Assembly: GCA_018389105.1 (NCBI GenBank)
Contig: JACATO010001434.1
Coordinates: forward strand, 159,001-223,000
Length of the DNA: 64,000 nucleotides
Direction of reading: 5' to 3'
Source: Nautilus pompilius
Taxonomy: Eukaryota; Mollusca; Cephalopoda; Nautilida; Nautilidae
Shown here one piece after another: positions 50,356 through 61,000 of this stretch (the first letter of the stretch is position 1; each line of letters starts with the position of its first letter). Both the position numbers and the translations under genes were made by a program. A model generated the notes under the pieces. That model had not been told where the DNA came from. It did not search any database and saw only the letters and a list, made by a program, of their open reading frames with translations.

Positions 50356-50434
50356 TGACGTCATCTGTTTTCTACAAAGTCACGAGCGAGATGACGGAAT
50401 GAGAAGAAGAGGAAAGATGGCGGCAATGACGTCA
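50356..50434. promoter_or_regulatory. YY1 + double CRE promoter-like block
   Basis: TGACGTCA occurs at 50356-50363 and 50427-50434. AAGATGGCGGC (50414-50424), an exact YY1-type initiator motif, sits 2 bp before the second CRE. YY1 and CRE sites at a transcription start are typical of animal housekeeping promoters. No exon of a nearby gene is recognised on either strand. Confidence 0.4.
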
Positions 50435-52207
50435 CAGCGTTGATAGGGGATAGTCTACGGTAACTTAAAATGAAAGATTATTATTAGTATTATTATGCTT
50501 CTTTAACCCTGTCACACTGGTCTTTGATTATTTTAATGACGTGCTCATTAAACATATGCATTAACTAAAAGAAAAACAATTTTTTTTGTATTTATTTATG
50601 TTAAGACTTGCACTTAAGCCACCATTTTTTAAAGGGACGAGTCGATGGGACCCAGATATATCACGGTAACTTAGGAAAATGAAAAACAACAAAAACATTG
50701 AGTGCTAGCTGTCAAAAGGAGTGTTTTTATTTCAAAAAGAAATCTCTATTAACCAGACGCATAGTAACATTTTCTTCATCTCCCTTTGTGTTTGTATACA
50801 GGTGTAGATTTGGGAAACACAATGTTAATTTTTTTGTGTTTCAGAATTTCTTTCAACTTTGCGCAGGATTCGTAGGAAAGAGACGAAATCTACTTATGAC
50901 GTCAATGATAAGAAAGGAAGAACAGATGGCTGTATTTTGGCGAAAAAGAATCTTTTTTTTTGAAACAATGTTTGATGCGAGTAATTGATGCAAACTAGTT
51001 TTAATGACTAGAACTTCCCTGTGTGCGTGCGTGTGTAGCTACATCGGTTCTGCGTTCGGCCGTCGAAGACGTTTACGAGTAAAGATTATCTCCCCCTGTG
51101 AAAGTCTATGCGTAGATAACCGACCACCCAATACCTTCCTGAGGGCAAGAGAAATGCAGTTTCCCCAAGTGCTTGCCTCAGAAGCAGAATTTCCGCTCCG
51201 TGTTCCCTATAAGCTGAACAGACTGAAAATAATGGCGGTATCGGGCTAGAGAGTTCAAGGAGTAGAACGCATGCTGTATTTACACTGGGTATGCTAACAT
51301 CTGGATCTGCATGTTTACTTTAATGGGATGGGCGAACTCAAACACGTAATCACAAAGATACTATAATTTTCCTGCCGTCTTTTCAGAAAGGGAGAAAACT
51401 CTCATTGGGTTGTTAAACAGTATAAAAGTAATCATTTAAGAGTATAATTTAAAATAAATGTATAGAATAACCTGTACATTAAGGCAGTTATTACTAGTGC
51501 TGTCTGTCCTGCTACTAAAACAAGAATTTATTTTCTTAGATACAAGTCCCAACTGGGATATACCCGCACTTCAAATGGTTATGATAGAACATTGTTCCCA
51601 TAGTAACGCGGGCGGCATCGAGACGGAGATCCGCGTGTTAACAAAAAAAAAAGAAAAGAGAGAGAGACGGAAATTTCTTTTTAATCTGCATCAGGCCAAA
51701 AGAATTCAGAAATATTTAAAGAGGCTGGGTTTGTCACGGATACGAATAAAGATCAGCGTTCCGAGAGATTAAATTCAGGCAGGTAAAAGTCGCCAGATAC
51801 AAGAACGACACGGATATGTTTACAGCGCAGGTTCCCAGCCTGCGGCGCGGGAATATACCAAAATAACACACACACAAAGTACAGGTTAGGGACCTCTGGC
51901 CTACAAAAAGGCTGCTTATAGACTACAACGACGCTTGGAGGTAGACTAACCCTTGGAGGGTCCAGGAAGTAGTAGGTTCGAAAACCCGAACGTCCCAGCC
52001 GCAGCAGTGCGCGGGTACATGCTACAAGGCAAATGCGTTTAATTATCTCCCCCTTGCTCGGTTTGGCTCGGAATGGAAACCCTCTCAACGATGTCGCGTT
52101 GTCCCGCTGGTTTGCTTCGTCGATGCTTTTTAAAGAAATATCCGGGTGAATCGATGAAGGAAAAAAAAAAAAAAAAGAGAGAAAAAGAATCTGCGCTAAG
52201 GAATTCG

Positions 52208-52277
52208 CCGGAAGTGTGTCGATTCCTCCCACAATGCACCGCGAAGCCGCCGCCGTCTTAAGACGGAACCCGTGAGG
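52208..52277 (+). promoter_or_regulatory. Probable kinase gene promoter and non-coding first exon end
   Basis: CCGGAAGT (52208-52215) is an ETS/GABP-type site. It is followed at 52227-52243 by TCCCACAATGCACCGCG, which fits the ZNF143/SBS-type consensus (TCCCA..ATGCA..GCG) known from animal housekeeping promoters. A perfect 14-bp palindrome CCGTCTTAAGACGG lies at 52253-52266. A good 5' splice site, GAGG|gtatgt, follows at 52278, so an untranslated first exon could end at 52277 and splice to the exon at 53981. The block sits where the CpG-rich left part of the window gives way to CpG-poor DNA. The start site itself cannot be placed from sequence. Confidence 0.45.
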
Positions 52278-53980
52278 GTATGTTTCTCTAGACTTCGGTA
52301 ATGAGGCTACTTTCAGGTGCTGCGTAGATCGATCTGGTATTCTTCAGTATCAACAAAATCAAATCGTTTACGTTATTTTTTTAACAATGACTGATATAAT
52401 CAATTCAGCTGAAAGTACAATTTTTACGACTAAGTTCACTTGAAAGATAAATAAAAAATTATAAAAATTATATTTTTGTAAAATTTATATATATATATAA
52501 TTTATTTTCAAACTTTTATGTCATAGACATCCTAACCCAAGCAAAAGTCTCATTGGCAACATTCCTTCAGACACCTGTTAATTGCTTCTTGACAAATGGC
52601 CATGTTGCTCTTTCTGCATTTCTAAACAACCGTCTGCAGCAGCTTTCTCTAGTTTTCCCTCACATCTAAAACCGTCAGCAGGTATCCATGGAAGAGTCTT
52701 GGTTCGCTTGTACACCCTTCTGATTTTGTACTGAATAGAAGGCTTCCTTCCTGAAGTGGAGCTCCGCTGACATACGAAGATGATAATGAGCCAGTTTTTC
52801 TTTCCTTTTGTTATTTTCCATATTGGAAATGCTGCAGTTTTCTTGTTTATTGGAAATAATGCCATTAACAAAGTAAAATGTTAACATTAATGACCGCAAC
52901 ACAGAAAATCACGTGTGCAATGTTTGCTTGCCCAAGCAATAAGAACAAGTATTGCAGAATTTTCTTTTCATTATTTATACTTCTCTTTTCTACATTTGTT
53001 TCAAAGATTTTAATATTATAATTCTTGTCTTCTGTGACTCTCTTTGTCTTTAATTGATGCAATAGTCTTGTTGAATTATTTAAGAGCAACCACAGAGTGA
53101 CTGACAGACAAATCAGGAGAAACTACCATAATGAGTCAGGTTATTTCAGAGCAGTCACATTCTCTCCCAACCTCCAGCACAGCTTGAATCTCAGCTTTTA
53201 GTTCAATAATTGAATCTTTGGAAACAAGTTATTCACGGGTGAATCTTTATGCTTCTGGTAACCATGCATTTTATTTCTTTTTTCGGTGATGGCTCGAAAG
53301 ATGCTGTATTCCCTTTAACTGACTTTTGAAATCCATGTTCTATTTCACATAATTTATAAGCAAAGAACGGTGTGTTAAAAGTCAGCTATGCCATAAAATT
53401 TCCATTTACTTTTCATTTTGTTTTGTTTCCTAGCCGACACATATATATATATATGGGGGGGGGGACAAAGCCAACTGAATAACTGGAATGAACGTCAGTT
53501 TTAAATGATGTAATCTACTACGATTATGATGCTCAGGTGTTGGTGAATTATGAGCTGGATACGCACCATTGTGACGTAAAACTATCTGAAAAGAAGGGTT
53601 TCGCCTTGCTTCTGCGCTACACCGTTACCTAGTCCCTTTTTTTGTTGTTGATGCTTCCCTTGATCTTAAGTAAGACCATAGTAGGGCATCAGCTAATGTA
53701 GGACATCCCACTACACTCAAGCATTCTTCCTTGGTCCCTTTATTTCTTAAAAAAAAAACTTCCCTAACTTGACTTTTTAAAATAATGTACCACAAAAAAG
53801 AAAGCAAAAGGAAACAGATAAACAGTTTTTCACAGGAATTCATTCATTTAAAAAGTATTTTTTAGAGAGAAAAAAAAAAAACGTTGAGAAATTTGCATAT
53901 ATTTTCTGGGACTCGGTTGGCTGGTTGGTTTGGATTTGGTCAGCGACCAAACAGGCATCATGTCCTTTTCGTCTTGCCAG

Positions 53981-54108
53981 CGGTGGCTGCTGGTGATCGG
54001 AGCAGCACTGGGTCGGTAAAGGGAAGAGAAGGGATGAGTCTAAAACCGAAGACAAAGGTAAAAGATTTCATTTGCAAATTCGAGCTGTCCGCTTGCTGTA
54101 TCAGGAAG
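53981..54108 (+). CDS. Kinase gene exon with the likely start codon (ATG at 54034)
   Basis: The acceptor is a pyrimidine-rich tccttttcgtcttgccag ending at 53980. The donor AGGAAG|gtaaga starts at 54109. The first in-frame ATG at 54034 has purines at -3 and +4, and the exon encodes 25 residues from it (MSLKPKTK... ending CCIRK), in phase 0. The frame is open upstream of the ATG but has no earlier methionine. A different-frame ATG at 53960 lies upstream of this acceptor and would be intronic in this model. I recognise no domain in the exon. It is assigned to the kinase because its phase and position fit the next exon. Confidence 0.45.
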
Positions 54109-54795
54109 GTAAGAAGAGCTGCTTTGCTGGAAGCTGAGCTGGCAAAAACACTGTTGCATGGTTCTGGAAGTCTTTGCTCTAAATACTTGTTCGTGCTCGG
54201 GTACTGAGCAGTTTTTGTTACTGTTTGGTAGTTTGTACACTGTTAACTAAACTTAAAAGCGTTGAGTAGGGAGCAAATGAAGTGTAGTCCTTATGAAGCC
54301 ACATCTTCACTTTATTGGATCATCAAACCAACTGCTCCAGACATTCTGTTCCGAGCATTGGCACTTCGTCGTTAGTACAGAATCGTTTACAGACGCCAAA
54401 TCTACTAAGAAACGTTAAGTCATGGACCCACATTTTTAACTTAAGTTACCAAAATAAACAACAACAACAACAAAAAATTTTCATCGCAATAGTAAACCTT
54501 TTTGATCAGATCCCTTTGTAATTGGCTATAATTGAGATCAGAAAGTTCAGTTCTCACTGATCGCTGAGAATAACAAAAATCGTTTACTACTCAAATGTCT
54601 TTGCAACTTCCTTCAGACTGTCACCATCCATAACCAAGTAACGTCATCTTCCCAAGACTATATGCTCGGGGAGTCTCAGGTTTTGGTTTTCATTACCTAC
54701 TTAATGACTGCAGATTATTATATTTAAGAACTTATAATAGATAAGTATTCCACGATCTATATCCACTAATCTGCTATGTTAAGTTAGCCAGCCTA

Positions 54796-54840
<45 letters not shown>

Positions 54841-55024
54841 TGAAGATGGAGAGAGAGAGAGAGAGAGAGAGAGCTAGTATAACAGGATATATACATAAAT
54901 CTTTGTTTCCATTTGTTAAGGTCTGCAGGTTTGTTCTACTAGTTATAAATTGCACACATGACAGTTATAATATATTAGATTTGACGTAACAAAATTGGTA
55001 GTTATAAAAAGTTGGAGAATAAGC

Positions 55025-55088
<64 letters not shown>

Positions 55089-58000
55089 CATACTGTTGTT
55101 AACTTAAAGAGAATTTTTAATCTGAAAATGAATAACTGAGTAAAACTAAGAAATTTTAGGATTTTGCTAAATAAAATTCTGGAGGAAGATTTACTAATCC
55201 TAATATTGGAAGTTTCCATGCTATGTGTAGGAGTTGTCTGATCAATACTGATTGATTTAGGGAAGCTTCCTTAATCAAAGCTTCTGTAAGCTAAATAGAA
55301 CGTCATTTTCCCACTGTACTTTATAAGTCGTGTCATGATGTTCTAACAGCCAGTTTTGTGTCTTTATCAAATTATCTGCTATTTCTTTTCAAAGCTTGAA
55401 GAAAAATCAGACCAGCCACTTGATAAGGTGCAGGGTAAGTGCACATCACATGATTTTTAGGCAGGAAAGGGTGGGTGGTTCCATCCCACAAAATGCACCT
55501 GCTCAGCCATTATTAAGTATGACGACATGCTGTCAGGGTCTTTAAGATAGATGGCTGCTACCTGTGCCTCAAAGGCTCTGGGCGGTTATTCTAGATGTTT
55601 GCTGATTTGCCATGAGCAGATTTCCTCACAAACTGACTATGTACAAAAATCCAAGATCTTGAAGTTCCTGGAGTCATCCTTGGTGAGGACGAGACGAGGA
55701 TTGAAAACCGAATAGTTAATGATACTTAAGTAGCACATGGATGTAAGTAAGTTTGTCCCGATCATCAGTCAGGTGCTCTTTTAGACAGAATGGGTCTCCC
55801 CCATCCACTGTCACAGAGATAATTATCAAGCCATCAGATAGCATAAAAACGACATTTGTAACAGGAATCCAAGCATCAGGGAAGATGTAGCAATAAACGT
55901 GGATGATATTTTGCTTAGAATTATTTTATAAACTTGCATGAAAATAATGATGATTCAAAATACTATCGGCATATGAAAATTAGGCAAGACATGAAATTCT
56001 CTTCAAGTGGATATAAACATTTGCTAATTAATCAGGCTGCAGGCTTTGCCTGCATAATTTTAGAATAAGAGATTTTTTTAAAGAGTCACTCGCTGATAAG
56101 AATTAATGCAGAAACTGCCATGTGAAGTGAAAGCAAACAGGTGGCAAGGTCAGAATCTGTACCAGACGCAAAATATGATACCATTTGGCGCAGCTATGAC
56201 GCGTGATGTTACTTCTGTCTTGACAGGAGAGCTATGGCATCAATCATGTCTACTTGAAAGGTGTGGTTAATGAAATTCCCTTAAAACTAATCATATGGAT
56301 AAGTTATTACGAGGTATTTTTTGTTGAGAAAGTAAATTAGAGTTAATATGGGGTACAGATGTTCAAATGATATCTTTGCTAATTATCATTACGGAAATGC
56401 TATTACAGTTGGATTTTATTTGAATATCCCTACTACACACAACTACGAAATCTATACAAAAGATGTTTTTGCAATTAAGAATTTGTTTTGTTTTAGCCAG
56501 ACCAACTCGTCTCTCTCATTAATCTGTACTAATAACGTGAACATCATGGTCTACAACTGAGCATATTTTTAACAGGGTTGCACAGTGTGAGAGCTATTGC
56601 TGGTAAAGATTGCTGTTGCTACGCTTTGTGGACTTTTGCAGTTCTTTTCATCAGGTTCTGTGCCAACTTTGGAGTTTGATTAGGTCTTTTCTGGTTCCAT
56701 AATATCCAAGGCAGATGAAACAGCAGAGATGCTTGATGCAGTGCTCTGAGAACTTTTATTACTGGCTTATTGTTGCAGCTGTGCATCAACCCACGCAAAT
56801 ATCAAACGGTGCTTAGAGGAAAGCAGAGAAAGGAACTGCTGATCGACTTTGTGCGATCTGTAAAATGGTAGTGCAGGAAACCTGGGATTTCCTTAGATAG
56901 AAAAGTTGCCATGCTCTGAAGCTTTACTCTGACTTTTGTCTAACACCTCAAACTGTATGATAAGTGGTTGGTTGCTACAACCTGATATTCTTTTCACAGC
57001 TGCAGGAAGCTCAGAGTTGAAGGAATCCGAAGAATTGGTAAGTAATGGTTGGTACCAAGAAGCGGGTGGGTAAATTGAGGAATCTGAATTGCATTTCCTG
57101 TCTGCTAATAGTGAAGACACTCAGTGCCGGATTTACGCATAAGCTAAACAAGCTACAGCTTAGGGCCTCACAATCTGCAGGGTGGGAGGGGGGGGTAAAG
57201 ATGTGAGAAGACGTGTAAAGATATGTGAATGAGGTTTAAAGAACTGCTACCTTGGTGCGGGAAACCATCATGACGAAAAATCGCCGTTAACCCTTTTCGT
57301 GGCAGTGTTCCATTTCAGAAATATCCATATTTTAAATTGTAATTTAATTGTCAGTGCGAGCAGATCGGGAACACCATGCATTATACGTCTGGCAGAGATG
57401 TATACAGATATTGAGAGCACGAACCATCTCTATCTTTACATTGTTGTACATAATATTAGTATACATTTTGCTGCGGCCGTGAAAACACCAACGTAAGTTT
57501 ATTTCCATATATTTATTTTACTAATTAAGTTAAATAATTTAAATTTAGTGTTTAGCTTTCTTTTATAATGCTATATGAATAGATAGCATGAAAATCCAAA
57601 ATATTAATGTTTTATTATCGTTACGTTTATTTATATGGTGTTCCCAAGATGGAACACTGTCATAATAGCGTTGCGATATAGGATATTTTACATGAATTTT
57701 GGGAGGATAGGCTTTCATTCATGATATGTATTATGATTGTATTAATATAATTATTTATAAAAGTATAACAGAAGAAAGTTTAGTATAGTAAAAAAAGAAC
57801 ATTAAATTATAGTTATAATTCTATTTTATACTATAATTTTACACGTTTTCCGAGTTAACATTAACAATCATGCTATAACCTATATTTATAGTTTAATTTT
57901 GTTCAATCAATCATGCATAATTTAAGTTTAATAATGTATAATTATGTTGTAATGTCTATGATTTTTATTCATCTAGTGTTCCCTAATGTGGAAGCAATAT

Positions 58001-61000
58001 TAGGGACTATTCTTGGTCTGATGGTAACAAATTGTTTTAGGAGAAAGGTCATTTTCATAGCTTATGAGAATCAAACATGAACTGAGAGCAACCATGTCTC
58101 AAGAAAAACTGTCTGCACTTAGCATCGTGTGCATAGAAAGCGATAAGCTGCGTAGCATACCATCTGAGGACACAATAGCTTTTGGGAAATCAAGAAAGAA
58201 AATGTCTTAAGTTGTATCCGATATCATTTTTCTGATTTTGCAAACAAGTTCATTATTACTTATATTAATAAGTGGTCCTGATTACCTATTTCGCCAGCAT
58301 TTTGTATATATATATTTAATGTATGTTAAGATTATTTTAAAAATTACATTTAAGTATTGTTTCCAGGGTATACCATATTATAATCTATGATAGAGATCAG
58401 GCCAACCAAATGATAAATATGTAATCAGTAAATGCATCCATTTGAAAATAGTTTGTATTTTTCACTTTAAGTGTCTTGCTATTAAATAATTAAATATGTT
58501 TTCGATTTTTGTGAGACTTTCTGGTGTAATTTCTTAACAAGGGGCCTCCAAGCTTTATATAGCTTAAGGCCTTACCAACTCTAGATCCGGCACTGAAGAC
58601 ACCACTCCCGCAATTCAACACTGTGGAATTTGACTTACAGTTCAGTCCAGCATGATGTTGGGATGTTGGCCACTGGAAGAAACAAAAAAAAAAATTATTA
58701 TTTGAGTCGATAAAGCAGTGCCTGGTAATTCTTCAAAAGAAAAAGTATGGCAAGGCGATTAGATTTTTTTTCTGTTCTGGTTACAGAATTATCATACTTA
58801 GTGTTGCATTGTGGGAATGCATGCCAGTCTACAAGTGGTGCCATCTCTGTGAGAAGGTGAGAGACAATAAGGACTGATAACTATTAACAAAATAGTAACT
58901 TCCATGGGAATTGCCTCCCCTTGTGCTTGCAGTGTCTCTCTCTCTCTGTGTGTGTGTTGGCTGAAACTAAGCCCTGCCTGCAGTGCAATGAGAAATAACC
59001 GGGAAAACACTTAGCAGTCTCAAGCAAAAATGGATTTCCTATTTTTTCCTTGGTTAAAACCGCCGTCTGTAACGGAACTGTGTGTAATGCACTTTGGAGA
59101 TCGCTTTATCAATAACCGGCATGCTGAGCAATTTCTGCTGGGGATCAATATAGTGCCTACCAACGGGACTAGGGTTAAACAAGACGCCAGTAATATAACG
59201 CTTGTGTTTCATCAAAGGGTAACCGAGGGAGCTTTGCTGATATCAGAAAAGCTAATCTTCTAAAATTGGGTCTTGGTGTAACACATGGCGCCCCCCCAAC
59301 CACCATCTGTTAGATATCAGCGGGACTAAGTAGGCTAAATGTTGTTATAAATATATCCATCCCAAATTTGTTGTTGCTTTTTTTGTACCTACTGGTCTCG
59401 GTCTCGAGATTAGACATCGCAAAGTAGCGGTGGGAGCGAGATCCCTAGGCTTATTTCTTCTTGTTGTGTGCGTGTGTACGACATACGGAATTAGGTGAGA
59501 AAGCTATGCACTTCTTGGGCTTTGGTAGCAGATCAGGTGGACGTGGAACATTTTTACTAGCATCCAGTACCACCTACTGCATACCACCACTCTGAAGTAC
59601 GGTAATAATAGGAAGAATTTATTCTAGCAATTTTTGCATATTCAGTTTGTAGTTAAACTGTTGCCCATCAATACGGAAAATGCCATTATGAGTCCGTAAC
59701 ATCCCTTCTCTATTACATTCTTCCACTTTCACATGCGTTCATTACTTACTGCATCTGTACCATCTTAAAATGAAACGATGCGAATTTTAATGCTAGGAAT
59801 AAGACTTGTATGTAATTACTGCCTTATTTATTTATTCTTTTTAAATAAAAGATTTTAGGATGGGAAGACTGTTACAGTGAAGGACTAATTGGATATGGAG
59901 GGTTTGCAAAAGTTAGTTTTCAGTTTTTTTTTTTTCTTTCTGTGTGTGTACTTAACTGATGATTAAACACTTATGCATGAGATAGTACAAGAACAAGGTC
60001 ATTGTCACATAAAGCTTGCTAACAGTGCCATAGTGCATTGCTTTCTTTCTTTCCATTAATCATTCTGTGCATTACTATTTTTTTTTTTTAAAGAATTAAA
60101 AACTTTTTTTCCTGTTGTCGTCCCCTGCCACATTCCTCAGACTTTGCTTCATAATGAAACAGATATGTCAGAGATGCAAGTTTCTATGTTAATCATAGAA
60201 ATGGCAAAAAGTAAACAACAGGAAATGGGTTGACTTTCAAAAGTTCTGCATTTTATTCGTTTGACGTTGGCAAAATATGATAATTTAAAATGCGCCTATG
60301 TCAATTATTAGGGGAGATTTTGTTAGTTGATTACATGGGTAAGTTGTCACAGCACCAGTAATTTCTAGCTAGTTGTATTGTCAGATTCTGCAGCATTGCA
60401 TTGTGGGGGAACGTTTCCTCAATTATTGGTAGGTAGCTGTTTGAGTATCTAATCAGGTGGATTTTCTAATACAGTAGCATTGAAAAATTAAAATTAATAA
60501 AAAATTACAAAAAAGGGGGGTTGAGAAATGTAGGGTAGATTTCCATTTGTTTTTCATTTTAGCTGTTTCTCATTCGTTTTGACATTATTAGTGACCTGAC
60601 CTCGCCATCTTTTTTAATTGAAGATGTTGCTTCACAGTTTCCAAGGCTTCAGACGATGCTGATTTCCTCTCCTCTAGCAGCCAGGTATCACTGACCGTTG
60701 GCAGGTTTCATCCCATTGCATTCAGAACCTTTCCCAGCAGTTTGCCACAGGTAGTCAGCTCCTGTTTCACATAATGAGGCCACCGAATGCTTGTCAAAAT
60801 CCAGGACCTGCTGAATCAGAAAGATGCATATCTGCTTGTTTGTTTTGTTTTATTTTGTTAGATATATATGCGGTCTGTCACATAAAGCTAGATATCCCAG
60901 AAACAACTTGCCTTATCTTTCGCCAAGCAATTAAAAATAGTGGTCGTAAACGTTTTCTATGTTCTTTCTATTTCAGGTTCTTCTTGTCAAAAAACGAAGA

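Noticed and set aside
51753..52232. 159-codon minus-strand frame beside the kinase promoter
   Set aside because: It has no ATG at its start (it begins with GTG), contains a poly-Phe run from poly(A), and has no recognisable domain.
59030..59263. 77-codon frame just before the kinase loop exon (MDFLFFPWLKPP...)
   Set aside because: No splice signals join it in phase to 59859 and it shows no kinase or other motif; probably intronic.
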